From Isoetes taiwanensis (lineage: Eukaryota; Streptophyta; Lycopodiopsida; Isoetales; Isoetaceae): a stretch of DNA of 64,000 nt. Within the stretch, counting starts at the first letter, position 1. Each line of letters opens with the position of its first letter. The stretch lies in the NCBI GenBank assembly GCA_021234155.1, contig JAJEKV010000057.1:1290300-1354299 (forward strand), in the 5' to 3' direction. Below the pieces are notes generated by a model. That model saw only the letters and a list, made by a program, of their open reading frames with translations. It was not told where the DNA came from and ran no database searches. Positions 24,178 through 34,944 of this stretch are shown here, one piece after another. The translations under genes were made by a program, and so were the position numbers.

Positions 24178-24303
24178 TGTCCTTTCTATTTAATGCTTTT
24201 CCATTCTATTTTAATGCTTTCTACTTAATGTTGTTCCTAAAATAGAAAGGACATTAAATAGAATGGAACATCATTAAGTAGAAAGCATTAAATAGAATGG
24301 AAA
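24178..24303. repeat. Foldback (MITE-like) hairpin
   Basis: CCATTCTATTTTAATGCTTT... (24201-24230) is the reverse complement of the segment 24270-24300, which ends in ATTAAATAGAATGG. The loop contains further copies of the same words (GTCCTTTCTATTTAATG). It lies immediately before the hAT remnant. Confidence 0.85.
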
Positions 24304-24840
24304 TACTTTGCAAGAAAAGATGGAAAAGATAAGGGCATTATGGCCGAAGTATGGCTGCACCATTCTAGAATATGGGTGGGTTGATGTGCGCCATAGGCAA
24401 CTTGTTAACATTGTGGTATCATGTTGCTATGGTACAATGTTTCTCAAGTCAATTGATTGTAATAATATTAGCATTAGGACTGAGTGTGTGGCTCGCTAAA
24501 AAAATTTCAGAGGCGGTCAAAGAGGTGGGTAGTAATAATATGGTGCAAGTCATTCCAGATAATCCCGAGATTTGCTTGAGGAGGAGCTTCATCTCCTCTC
24601 ATTCCTTGATCTGTTATTACAAGATATGGGTGAGCTCCCATAGATAAAAGGTATCGTGGCCAAAGCAAATAATATTGTGCAACTATTTGGAAAGAAAAGG
24701 AATGCAAGGAAAATATTTCTTTCTTATAGCAGCCATGCCCTCTGGAAGCCTTTTAAGACAAGATTTGGAGTGATATATTGTGCTGGCATGCCTCCTGAGT
24801 GCTCTTGAACAAACAGTAGTGATGATCATTAGAGAATTTG
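24300..24840 (+). pseudogene. hAT-type transposase fragment (DUF659)
   Basis: The frame at 24308-24499 reads WPKYGCTILEYGWVDVRHR and GTMFLKSIDCNNI. This is the plant DUF659 pattern of hAT transposases (usually KKYGCSILSDGWTD and GTVFLKSVDAS). In another frame 24490-24560 gives AVKEVGSNNMVQVIPDN, the next conserved stretch. Only about 150 residues remain and the pieces are frameshifted, so it is a relic. Confidence 0.75.
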
Positions 24841-24879
24841 GCCGGGTAGTAGAAAGGCTGATGCAATGAATGTGAAAAG

Positions 24880-25808
24880 TTTTTTTTTTTTTTTTTTGAA
24901 GGACGAACAAAAAAGTTTAATAATCAGCAAGAATAAGTACAAAATGAATATTTCTCATCTAGTTGTATAAGCACAAGAGGGTGCTGCTGGAACACGACCC
25001 TACGACACCATGTGCTTACTCTATACTAGATAAGTAAAAGGAGAGAAGGCTCTGCTTAAGAGGCTAACCACATTAAACATGTAACGGCGTCAAATCCGAT
25101 GTGACTACTAGAATCTCAGGAGAGTTTGAAGATGTAACTTGGGCCTTCGACAAAACAGTATTATCTTCAACCAAATCAGCCCACTGGAGTGGAGCAAAGC
25201 GACCACATGCAATAGAAGGAGCAGAATCATGTATAGCAAGTGCGGAGGAGAGCTGAGATGCAGAGGTGTTAGAACCCTTAGCTAACTTTCGAGGTTGATG
25301 AAGAGCAGTTGGATGTTTAGGTGGAGGGTGGGCACCACGACGATCAATGTTCATGTACTGCTAACAAACCTCTTCAACTTGCTCTTGCGACCTTTGAATT
25401 TCATCCAACCTTTGCCTCTGTTGATCCAACGGCAGAGGCGTGGGACCAGTGGCTGGAATAGATGTAGAGGAAGTCACAGGGGGATGCGAGACATCCATTG
25501 AAGAAGGAGCAGAGCTAGGAGTAGGATTTGTAGCAGAGGCAACTGGAGAAGCCTGTTGGTAAGACTTACGATACTGAGCAAAGAGAGGGGTCTCAGGGAA
25601 CATGAGAGCCAGCTCTGGACCATTTAACAATCGTGGCTTGAATGGAAAGAACATGGGTCCACTTTGAACAACAATTGTCTGAGGCAAATCACGACGAATG
25701 GGGCGTGCTACACAAATCTTAGTAACGCCACTGATTATAGCATGTTGGAGGTAAAGTCCAATCTCACTAGCAATAGCAAAAATGAACTCAAAGTCGTATT
25801 TCATTAAA
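24880..25808 (-). mobile_element. LINE ORF1-like element, 3' part
   Basis: Minus-strand coding sequence, interrupted by a single in-frame TAG near 25365, continues the protein begun at 50650-49785. It starts MKYDFEFIFAIASEIG and goes on with KICVARPIRRDLPQTIVV, the second half of a DUF4283-type gag domain. A Ser/Pro/Thr-rich tail follows, containing FAPLQWADLVEDN. The element ends in 18 T on the plus strand (24880-24897), the poly(A) tail of a retroposed copy. No RT is attached, so it is either a non-autonomous LINE or a 3'-deleted one. Element B cut it in two at 25808/49775. Confidence 0.75.
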
Positions 25809-25986
25809 GTGGGACAAATCTTGCATTTTGGGACTCGGACTGAAAATGGGACTCATACCCTATAAAAAAAATTTCTGAATTGATTGCAACAATAGAATTA
25901 CACATCACACACAAAGAATTGGGTTACTTGTTTTCCTCATAAATTTTACAAACCACTAGTTGAGAAAGTTTTCAAGCTTCTCAATA

Positions 25987-28903
25987 TTATCTACCCTCAT
26001 ACAATGATATAGCATGGAGGTTGCTCATGGCTTTGTCCATCTCCCTTTTTGGGATCTTGTGTGTGTTGTCCTTTGCAATGTGAGAACTTGGATATGACCA
26101 TACCACACACTCCACCAATTCCCTCCTTTGAGGATCAGCATGATTTGCCCTCCACTTCTTCTCCCAGCAGTCAGTGTATTGCTCCTTCAAGTTGCCCTTC
26201 TTGTGCCTCCCAATGGGCTCCCAATATTGAATTTGGAATCCAGGACGCAACTCCTCTCCATCAGGCATAGTGGTGGTTACATCAGAGATTGCCACCCCTA
26301 ACCATATTGGACAATCCTCATCATCAGGCCTTACTAGCACAAAGTATCCTTCCTTGATGTCCTCAAAGGGATCCCACTCAGGAAGATCAAACCACTTGGG
26401 CTTTGAGGCCTTACTTCCCACAAACCACTTGGAACCCTTGTTAGAACCCAAGTGAACATTCTTAGATGTGCTTGCTCGTTGAGAACCCTCCCATCTTGAC
26501 TCTGGCAAGAACCCGTCTCTCAGCTCCCTCCCACATGGTTGTTCAGTTTCTAAGCATGTCATAACTTTCTCCCAGTACTTGATTAGGGAGTCCATTTGAT
26601 TTTTCTTAAGAGTGGAGGTGTGCTTTCCATTTGAACATCATCCCGGTCGTTATATAATCCTTGATGCCCTTCACTAGTTGGCTAGAGTCTTTGTGATCTT
26701 GAAGGGAGGTAGTGGTTTTGGCTGCCCTTTAGGAATGAGAACTTCACCCAAAAGCACCCCGGTTTGCCACAACTTCGATTCCTTGTACAGGCATCCACAA
26801 CTTGTCACCTGGTCTCCACTTATATTGCATGATTGGTATTCCATCCCTAACCCAAAACTTGAACTGAAGTGGCTTTGTGTGTCCTGTCAACTGATCCTTA
26901 CCATCTAGCAAGTATCCCTCGACAAATGATTTCCAATCTGCAACCTCATCCATCAAGAAAGCCATTGGGTTGGGGTCAATGCTGCTCTCAAACACATCCA
27001 TTAGTTCAGGGAGACTAGTCACGTTCTCTCTCTTGAGCTTGGTGGAGAAAGTTCCAAAGAATGCATCTATATCATCATGCGTATGCCCAACCATCATGAA
27101 TCCCACATTCACAACTTTGAATACTCCCACTGCTGTCAAGTATGACATTGCCCCAAACATCCATCTATTCTTGTTTTCTTTCCAACAGTTGTCCAATTGA
27201 ACACATAGCTCCTCAGGCAGTTGTTTCTCAAGTAAGGGGAAATCATCCCAAGTCCTTCTTGATTCACTAGACACCTTGGATGTGAGGTTTTTTATCTGCC
27301 TTTGGTAACAAAGCGGTTGATCATCCATCAAAGCCTCAAAAATGGGTGCTGAAGGGGAATACCTCCTCCCTTCTATCGATCCTTTCTCTAATGTTCTCAA
27401 GCACTTGAAAATAGAGCTCACATGGAAGGTTGGATCATCCCTCCATAGATCAAGCACAAAATGACCATAGGTTCCAGTTCCATGACCATGTGTTAAGACA
27501 CCCGCCAGACTTACTTTCATCTGAAAAGCGTTTTGACAATGCTTGGGTAAAGGATCTAGCTTTGGCAAGAAAGTCTTGTGTTGGTCCATCTTATCATGAA
27601 TTATACACAAAAATTTGTCCGGCTGCATCTCAGAAAATGTTCTCCACTGCCAATACAACTGTCTACATGATATTTGGTCCCTTTGGTGATCTGCAAATTG
27701 CTCCCTAATTGCCATTCTTTCTTTCTCTATTGCAGTTGATGCAAGTGTATCCTTGAGTTGAATGCAAGTGTTGCACTTTGAGAATGGCATGTGTTGCAGG
27801 ACACTCACGTCTGAGAAGTGAGTGCTCCATAACTTGTTGAAATGTGATTGAGAAAGAGGCCTACCTCCAGTAGTTTCTAGGATGGAGTTGACCTCTTTAA
27901 GGCACTCCTTTTGGATATAGTGTTGTGGCAACACCCTTTGCACCACTCGCACACCGTGCTCGTTCACCTTCGACTTATGGGGCATAGATTGAGACATGTA
28001 TCTCACAAAGCTCTCGAAGACTGCAATGGCCTTGAGAGTATTTGCTCTAGGTTTCAAAGTGAGTGCATTGCCATGTTGGAACAAACTGTGCCCTTTTCTA
28101 ACCTGCTCCCAGTATCTGTAGAATGAAGACTTGCTAACCCCAAGAATCCATCTCAATGCTCTCATACATACCTTCATGCCCCTCAATTGATATAGTAGCC
28201 TTCATGTCTTTTCATCATAGCTGGAATTCCTACACAAGGAGTAGATGAAATTAATCCTATCTTTATGAAGCTGTCCAATGTATTGGGACCTTATCTGCAT
28301 GAGGTCATCCACACTGTACTGCACTGTGCAATCTAGGTTGCAACACTCTTGTCCCCTAATTGCCTCTAGGTTTTCTTTGGTTGGGGCCATACTTTCCATC
28401 CTTTCTAAATATTTGTCACTTCTAGGCCTCTTGGGCACCCTTGGCTGCCTTTTATGAAAAACATAGCGTCTCTTCCTTGTGATCAAAAGATGCTCATCGA
28501 CCACCAAATCTTCCACATGGCCTTGGGTGGGCCTTGGGGTATGTAGTTCAGTAGGGCATTCCAGACTATCACCATTCTTGTGTGTAATATATCTAATTGG
28601 CCATCTCAACTGAGTTTGGGACTCCAACAACCCAGAGCACACAATGCAATCACTAGAGCTTCCCTGGGACATGATTTCCTCAACTTGGATAAGAAGCTTC
28701 ACAATGCCAACTCCAAGTTGATCATCTCCCAGCCTTTCATCATTCACACTATCAAAAGGATCAACTGCAGTTATGATGCCCTCTGCAAATACCGTCTCGT
28801 TGCAAGGGTGCAACAACAAGCAACCCATCTTCCTCCATTGGAGCCTAGGGCAATGTCCTGTGCTGGGCTTCCTTGGCTCCATTTTGCTCATCTCACATGC
28901 TCC
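25987..28903 (-). pseudogene. DUF7869-like transposase of Element B
   Basis: The first exon begins after a likely acceptor (TTCATTCAG) at about 28904, with ATG at 28889-28891. The N-terminal part (to 28202) contains a DUF8039-like stretch (VFAEGIITAVDPF, then QLRWPIRYI) and a basic region. A lone TGA at 28202-28204 then breaks the frame. CGA to TGA would be a typical deamination. The same frame continues to 26744 with a helix-turn-helix-like GVSKSSFYRYWEQVRKG, FSKCNTCIQLKD, IIHDKMDQHKTF, VQLDNCWKENKNRW and VGFMMVGHTHDDIDAFF. Frameshifts follow near 26745 and 26690. The C-terminal block (26595-25987) has EGYFVLVRPDDEDCPIWLG. The D, DN and HDDID positions fit an RNase H-like nuclease. The family assignment comes from memory of DUF7869 proteins. 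Confidence 0.8.
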
Positions 28904-28939
28904 CTGAATGAAAGAGCACACATTAAAACCATATACAAC

Positions 28940-29150
28940 CATATATGAAAGAGCACTATAGCCATATAACCATTAGAAACCATATAACCATTAAAAACCA
29001 TTGAAATCTTGGCTAACATTAACCATTAAGAATCATTAAAACATTATAACCTTATAACCATTAAAAACATTAAAACATTTAACATTAACATTTAACATTA
29101 AAACATTTAACATTAAAACATTTAACATTAACATTTAACATTAACCATAG
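28940..29150. repeat. AACCATTA / ACATTTAACATTAA low-complexity tract
   Basis: About 200 bases of alternating AACCATTAAAA and ACATTTAACATTAA words lie immediately upstream of the transposase gene. Confidence 0.9.
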
Positions 29151-30070
29151 GGTTCCCCGAATTCATGACTGTGCTGACGTGGCTCTTCGTCAGCGACATC
29201 TGACATGGCCACGTCAGCAATCCAGTTCACGGATGGCATGCCACACACGTGACTCTGGGAGTGTCATAAATGCCACTTTTTCGAGGTTCGAGGGTGCAGC
29301 CAGAAATAACTGCACCCTCTTCCTCTTCTCCCGCGACCCCTATTCCTTCTATTCCTCTTTCTCTTCCCCTGTTCCGACTCCGGCATCCGCCTGTTCCCCT
29401 GTTCCGCCTTGGCGATCGATCGACTCCCGCATTTCCGAAGCAATCTTATGACTGCAGCGACGAGGTTTCTGTAAGTTTTTTTATTTTTATACTGCTTGTT
29501 TATAGTTTTTTGCAATTCCTTTACTACTGTGCTGCTCCTATTATTTTTTTAGAGCCTCTTCATATACCCTGATACATTTTCCAGCCCGACAAATCCTTAC
29601 TCTCGCTTTGCAAACGCCTGTAGCAAAATGGCATCGAACTCTGCAGCTTCCTCCTCATCCAACTTATCTCCCAGGTATTTTTTTTCTGCATATTTTCTCA
29701 GTTGTCTGCTGTTTCAAAGCTGGTTCACTGCTTTCCTTTTGATTTGCTTTCTATTTGTGCTTTCTTGTGTTTAGTTATTGTTTACTTGAATACCTTGTAC
29801 AGGCATCAGTGTTCTTAGATGCTAATAGTAGTGGCAAGCACCCGACTTAGGAATCCTGAGAGATAGGAAGAAAAGTATTGCATAACAGTAAGAGAACATC
29901 ACCATAAACCATTCAGAAAAGAAAGTGCAAAACTGTCTATGATTTATTAAAGAACATAACTATGCATGAAATTGTTTTACAGAAACTTAAAATAGGAATT
30001 GCCTTACAGATTGAAAAGTTCACTCACAGCATATCCTCCTTTGCAGGAGAGGTGCAGAAGGGAACCCGGC
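29151..30070. other. Element B left spacer, no clear gene
   Basis: The spacer includes a TGACGTGGC / GCCACGTCA inverted pair near 29175-29215 and a C/T-rich stretch (29310-29450). No motif supports the short frames here. It may hold the promoter of the divergent transposase. Confidence 0.45.
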
Positions 30071-30239
30071 TTTCTCGACTGGCGAGTCGGGAATCCCTCA
30101 GCTTGCCAACAATCCAGAAAGTACAGGCCTTCTTCTCGACTCGCGAGTCGAGAATGTCTCGACTCGCGAGGCGAGAACAGGGAGTGTACACTCTGGATTG
30201 TTGGCTGGTTGAAGGATTCCAGACTCGCCAGTCGAGAAT
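30071..30239. repeat. Large inverted repeat with 54-nt arms
   Basis: The left arm (30071-30124, beginning TTTCTCGACTGGCGAGTC) and the right arm (30185-30239, ending GCCAGTCGAGAAT) are near-perfect reverse complements. Both contain GCCAACAATCCAGA or its complement. The 60-nt loop holds two further TCTCGACTCGCGAG palindromes, so the whole could form a cruciform or a long RNA hairpin. Confidence 0.9.
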
Positions 30240-30289
30240 GCACAGTTACCCAACTCCTTTTTAGCCAAAGAAAGTCTTCTGCAGCCATT

Positions 30290-30690
30290 CTTGCATTCTC
30301 GACTCGCGAGTTGAGAATGTCATACCTAGCCAATGCCTCTAACCTGCCGAGGACACCCGCTAATCTCACACACACCAGTGCCGGCTCTAGTGCATTCTAC
30401 AGGTGCCTGCAGACAGTCTTAGCCACTCTCCTTCAAACTATCTTGCTCGGATATTGCGAAGGGAAGTGGCTTTTGCTATCTGCAGGCCTCGAAACGAACC
30501 TACGAGGGGTATTTATTTGGCTCTCTGTCTGCATTCTCGACTCGCGAGTCGATAATGCCTTAACCAGCCAGCACTCCATGTGTACTCTGGAGTTCTCGAT
30601 GGGTTAAGGCATTCTCGACTTGCGGGGTCGAGAATCTGGCGAAAACTCCAACACTTGCATTCTCGACTCGTGAAAGTCGAGAATCCCATA
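30290..30690. repeat. TCGACTCGCGAGTCGA palindrome array, left block
   Basis: Palindromes or near-palindromes are centred near 30308, 30545, 30624 and 30672, each written as ATTCTCGACTCGCGAGTCGAGAAT with a few changes. They alternate with the 90-nt hairpins described separately. The block 30530-30810 is repeated at 44072-44340 on the other side of Ty3-2, so the array was tandemly organised before that insertion. Confidence 0.9.
30402..30490 (+). ncRNA. Covarying hairpin 1 of 5 (strand not certain)
   Basis: GGTGCCTGCAGACAGTC pairs with GCTATCTGCAGGCCTC around a conserved apical region (CTTCAAACTATCTTGCTCGGATATTGCGAAG without its first base). The stem is about 35 bp with bulges. Whether it is transcribed is unknown. 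Confidence 0.55.
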
Positions 30691-30719
30691 ACCGACCAAT
30701 TCTCACGTGGTATGGTGCG

Positions 30720-30811
30720 GTGGCCTCTACCCGGTCGAGAGGCCGTCTCCTTGAACCATCTTAAAATTCGAATATTGCGAAGGGGATGGGCTCGGACTGG
30801 GTGGAGGCCTC
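30720..30811 (+). ncRNA. Covarying hairpin 2 of 5
   Basis: The basal stem is CCTCTACCCGGTC with GACTGGGTGGAGG. The apical part keeps TTGAACCATCTT and TCGAATATTGCGAAG. It ends 16 bases before the 5' end of Ty3-2. Confidence 0.55.
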
Positions 30812-30827
30812 TACAACTAACCATAGG

Positions 30828-32401
30828 TGTGACGTTCGCCGCGATTATCACGGTCCGGGGCATCTATATCTTTGCCAAATCCACGCATACACGCCACTCC
30901 GGCCGGCGGTATGCGTAGCGGATAGCGGGTAAGTAGCCCTAGGGGCAACTTGCTAGGAGTGTTCATATATTATTAATGTGCACATGTGCACATTAATGAG
31001 GGCACACCTTTCCATGTTGGCATAGTTTGCCACAAGCCATTAAAGGCAAGTGGGGCCTTTCCAATTATCCCACATGCCAAATTGGGTAATTGGAAACCCT
31101 AGCCTAAACCCCATGTCTAGTTAGGGTAGGAAAACCCTAGCTTGCTAGTTTTTAGGCCCTTAGGGTTTTAGAGCTCGGTTTTGGCTGCCCCAGAGCCAAA
31201 ACCGCCTTCCGTGCCCCTGTTTAATTGCACCACCATCGGTTCCCGATTTCGGCAAATTTCAGCCAGGATGGTTGAACTCAGGTCGGGGAGGAGCCACTCA
31301 AGGATCAGGTATTTGGTCAATTTAATAGCTTAAACCGTCTTCTAGTCATAGAATCAGTAGGTTTAGACTATTAAATTGCCCATAGTAGCTATCTAGATCT
31401 TAGATCTCGGACACTAACTAAAGAACCTAACTCTATGAATAGATCTAGTTCTTTAGTTCTTCTGTGATGTATTTGGATGATGTATCTCTGTGAACTCCTT
31501 GTATTGGGAAGGGGGGTAGAGACCTAAAGCCTTGTAGTTGATGCTCCTAGAGTAGCCTCTCTAGCACACACTTGTAGTTGCGGCCTGTGCACAAGAGCCA
31601 CACCGGTTTGTGGGTGAAGGGGCAGGACCGGCTTATAAGGAGGTTCATGTTCGACTCTTGAGCGACCCCTATGGTGTGTTAGTATGCTTGCGGGGGTCAC
31701 TTGTGACTAGGTCTAATGGCTTGCCACTGCGTGTGGGCAAGGCATGGGCTCGACACTCGTGAGGTGGTGAATATGACCTTCCATTGAGTTCAAGTCGAAT
31801 AAGTTCAAGGCCCTCTAGTCACCTTGAGTCAGCATTGTAGATCTCTGGAGGGAGAGATCCCTACCTGCCCCATCGGAACTGGGGAGATGTAACCCAGGAT
31901 ATAGCCCCCTCGGCTATGCATCCGTGCGGCTCTGATCGAGGAGTCCCAACACTTTTCACCTACTGCGCAAAGTGTGCCTGGGGAGGGCGGATGGAGTGGA
32001 CAACCCTAGGCCATGTTCTTATGCCAGCCAAATCCATTGCCATGAATTCTGTCTGCAATGAACTCTGGAGACCCAAGCTTGTCAGTCCATCCCTGTGTCT
32101 GAGCCTTGGGTAAGAGTCCCCATGTGATGTGCTGATCTTCGTCTATGCAGATATGTGGAGGACCATCCTTCGCGATGGTCATATGATGTTGATGTATGTG
32201 CTACTGACATGTATGTTTACGCCCGCAGCCTAGGTAGGCCCCGAGGGAGACGGGTGCAATGACCCTTCCACTCTTCCCCTTTGGAACCCGTTACGGTTGC
32301 GGTGTCATGTGGAGGGCCCCAGATTGGCACGCGAGCTGGTATGGGGATGAACTCCGGGTTGTATACGGTGAGTGCATCGTATCACAGTAGGGGGCGTCCA
32401 C
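30828..32401 (+). repeat. Ty3-2 5' LTR
   Basis: About 1.57 kb, aligning with 42479-44049 along its length apart from small indels and a more diverged first 100 bases. Its end (GGGGGCGTCCAC) is mutated relative to the 3' copy (GGGGACGTCACA). It contains the 18-bp palindromic phrase TAATGTGCACATGTGCACATTA at 30976-30997. Confidence 0.9.
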
Positions 32402-32403
32402 GG

Positions 32404-32415
32404 TGGTATCGAGCA
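32404..32415 (+). promoter_or_regulatory. Ty3-2 primer-binding site
   Basis: TGGTATCGAGCA follows the 5' LTR. It is a one-base-deleted form of the initiator-Met primer site TGGTATCAGAGCA. Confidence 0.85.
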
Positions 32416-32607
32416 ATGTTCTTGGAGACCAAGAGCAAAGCAGCGACCATGTTCCCGATAGTACTAACGATAGGGTCCTCAAGCCTCGAAAAAAGTGAGA
32501 AAATTTTTTTCTCACCTTTGTAGTTATGCTAAGCTAGTAACAATTAAGTGAATTGGAATTTAACAAGATTAAAAAGAATGAGCCAAAATTTTCCAAGTAA
32601 AGGTGGT

Positions 32608-32862
32608 CTCACATTTCGCCACTGGTCATAAAACTAACTTTTGTTTTGAAGCGAGGCAAGCTATGAGACATTGAGCCAAGAACACCAAAACATGATGAAT
32701 CGAGAAAAATAATGTGGTAAGGCTAATTCTAAGGTAGGAATTAGTTAGAATAGCATGTTTTAATTACCTAAAACCCTAGAAATGTATGAGATCTCATTTC
32801 ATTTACCGGTCATAAAACTAAACATTAGTATTGGAACGAGGCAAGCCATGGAGACCAATGGG
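32608..32862 (+). promoter_or_regulatory. Paired repeat boxes upstream of the histone-like gene
   Basis: GAAGCGAGGCAAGCTATGAGAC (32649-32670) and a diverged copy, GGAACGAGGCAAGCCATGGAGAC (about 32840-32862). Each is preceded at about 20-25 bases by a partly complementary GTCTCA/ATCTCA block and CATAAAACTAA. The same two-box arrangement precedes the second extra gene at 34477-34746. Confidence 0.6.
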
Positions 32863-32957
32863 TAGAAAAAGTCTGAAATAAGTATAAGTTTTAGATAAAT
32901 TGGTGCCTTAGCATGTTAAACAGAGCAACTTGAGTTTTGACCTAAAATTCCCCAAGC

Positions 32958-32966
32958 TATAAATAG
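32958..32966 (+). promoter_or_regulatory. TATA box of the histone-like gene
   Basis: TATAAATAG lies 109 bases before the ATG at 33067, a normal plant spacing with an 80-base leader. The same word stands 122 bases before the ATG of the next gene. Confidence 0.7.
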
Positions 32967-33066
32967 ATGTAGAACCCCCTCATTTTTTCGTCCAAGCCCT
33001 AGAAATCCGCTCTTCCCAACTTAGGCGATCTTTCGGCGCTTTTATCCGATTGACGATCCGTAAAGC

Positions 33067-34334
33067 ATGGCCCGAACCAAACAGACCAAGAAGGAAGCGC
33101 CGCCTGCGAAACCACCAGCGCCACTGAGGCAGAGATCATTCGGAAGATGCTTCGTGAGAGGCTCGCAAGAGGGGGTCGTTCGCCTTCGGACGAAGAGCAA
33201 GACACCTCCGATCTGATTGATGTCTTCAACCAGCAGGTGGAGGAGGACGAGGCCACATCACCAAACTCCATGGACGACGAGACGAGGGAGGTGTATGAAG
33301 AAATAGAGCGGGAGATCCGGCAGCAGGAACAAGCAGACCATTCAGACGCACCCACAGAGATCCTCGAGCAGGATGAGCAGGTGACAGGTCTGGAGCCAGC
33401 GGAGGTAGCAGACCTTAGAAGGTTCATCAGAAAGTACGAGCGCCGGCAGAAGAAAAGGGAAGACAAAAAGAGGAAAAGGAAGGAAGAGGAACAAAAGGCA
33501 GCAGAAGAAAAGAAGAAAGAGAAAGGGAAGTTCGTGGCTGGCATAAGGAGAACGAAGGACTGCCCGCCAAGGAAGAGGCCGAACCCAAATATTATCATCA
33601 AGGAGCGGCAACCTGACGAACCCCCAAACCCCTCCGACGACTCTTCTGAGGAGGACTTCGACCCTAATGCTGCAGGTGGGAGCTCTTCCAAGCACCCAGG
33701 CGATGAACAGGAAGCACCCGGAAAGCAGCCAAAGACTGAGCAGCCAAAGACTGAAAGCAATCCCGCCAGACCAAGTGCAGAACCCCCCTGAGTACCCGGC
33801 ATGGGATAGAAAGAAGCAACCAAGACCTGCCCGGGAAGCCTACGTCACCGACAGGGTGAAGATCTACGAGAGGAAGATGAGGGAGCACGAGGCCTACATG
33901 AAGAAATGGGAGGCCTATAACCAATATTATGAAGAAAACAGGGTTAGGGTCATCGAGGGAGGGCGACCAACGAAGCAGCAAACCTTAAAGCCGCCACCAC
34001 CGAAGCCCAAGGTTCCCAAGCCACCACCAAAGAAGAAAGCTGATAGAAAGGAGGTGGAGAGAAGAGCGCTAAGGGAGATTAGACACTTCCAGCGCAGCTA
34101 CGGTCTCCTAATCCCCCGTGCCCCCTTCGCTCGGTTGGTGCGTGAAGTGATGCAGGCCTACAGAACAGACTTTAGAGTCACGGACGAGGCGCTGCTGGCA
34201 ATGCAAGAGGCGGCTGAGGCAAAGATAGTACAACATTTTGAAGATTCAACAGCCTGCACTATCCCGCCAGTTTAGTAACCTTAATGCGACAAGACATGAG
34301 TCTTGCGACCCGCATTAAGGGAGAACGCCCTTAG
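33067..34334 (+). pseudogene. Retrotransposon-encoded histone H3/CENH3-like protein (frameshifted)
   Basis: The frame opens MARTKQTKKE, identical to histone H3 over its first seven residues. A long charged region follows (about 33130-34040), acidic first, then very rich in Lys/Arg/Glu, then Pro/Lys-rich. The C-terminal part is a histone H3 fold. The alpha-N helix is ALREIRHFQRSYGLLIP, alpha-1 is PFARLVREVMQAY, and alpha-2 is DEALLAMQEAAEAKIVQHFED. One base-shift later come loop 2 and alpha-3, with VTLMRQDMSLATRI and a GERP end. By eye about 60 percent of the fold matches canonical H3. REIRHFQ, LLIP and QEAAE lean toward plant CENH3, while loop 1 has H3 length. Three frame changes (about 33120, 33750 and 34262) break this copy. 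A host H3 or CENH3 is normally about 100-180 aa; this product would be about 420. Confidence 0.88.
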
Positions 34335-34935
34335 AAACTTTTGTTGTAAATAATTAAAAATTTTGTAATATAGAGCAATTTTGTGTACCTTGATAACATA
34401 AACTTGGGTAATTAGAGCAAATTAATAAGTTTTAGCTTTTATTTCAGTGAAATAGGACATTTGGGAGCCGAGAGACATGATGTCTCACAGCTCGCGCCTC
34501 GTCGCAAAACAAAAAGTTAGGATTGAAGCGAGGCGCAAGCTGTGAGACCTCGCCCAAGCTTGACCAAAACAGCTCCAAATCGACCAAATAAGGGGTCGAT
34601 TCTGCCTAATTTGATGAGCCCATTACCCTTACAGCATTAGTTTACCCAAGTTGGACATCTTTGATCGAAATGGGACTGATGTCTCACGGCTTTACCTGGT
34701 CAAAAAACAAAAGTTAGTTTTGAAGCGAGGCGCAAGCTGTGAGACCTCTTACCAATCCTTCACCAGGACTTGTCAAAGTCACCTTCAAACTACTGCATAG
34801 CATCTTTTAGGTAACCTAGCCTTGCTCAAGCATCTCCTATAGTCCTCAAACTCCTATTTTGACCTCAGATAAGTTAGAATTACCCAATCCTAGGAAATTT
34901 TCAAGTCATCCAAAAATTAGGGTTTCCCCTTTTTC
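34335..34935. promoter_or_regulatory. Intergenic control region with paired hairpin boxes
   Basis: Box 1 (34480-34548) is a strong hairpin in which GTCTCACAGCTCGCGCCTCG pairs with CGAGGCGCAAGCTGTGAGAC. Box 2 (34681-34746) carries the same right arm with a diverged left arm. The right-arm words match those upstream of the histone-like gene. The interval has no coding pattern and ends in the TATA box of the next gene. Confidence 0.6.
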
Positions 34936-34944
34936 TATAAATAG
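34936..34944 (+). promoter_or_regulatory. TATA box of the second extra gene
   Basis: TATAAATAG lies 122 bases before the ATG at 35058, preceded by TTAGGGTTTCCCCTTTTTC. Confidence 0.7.
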
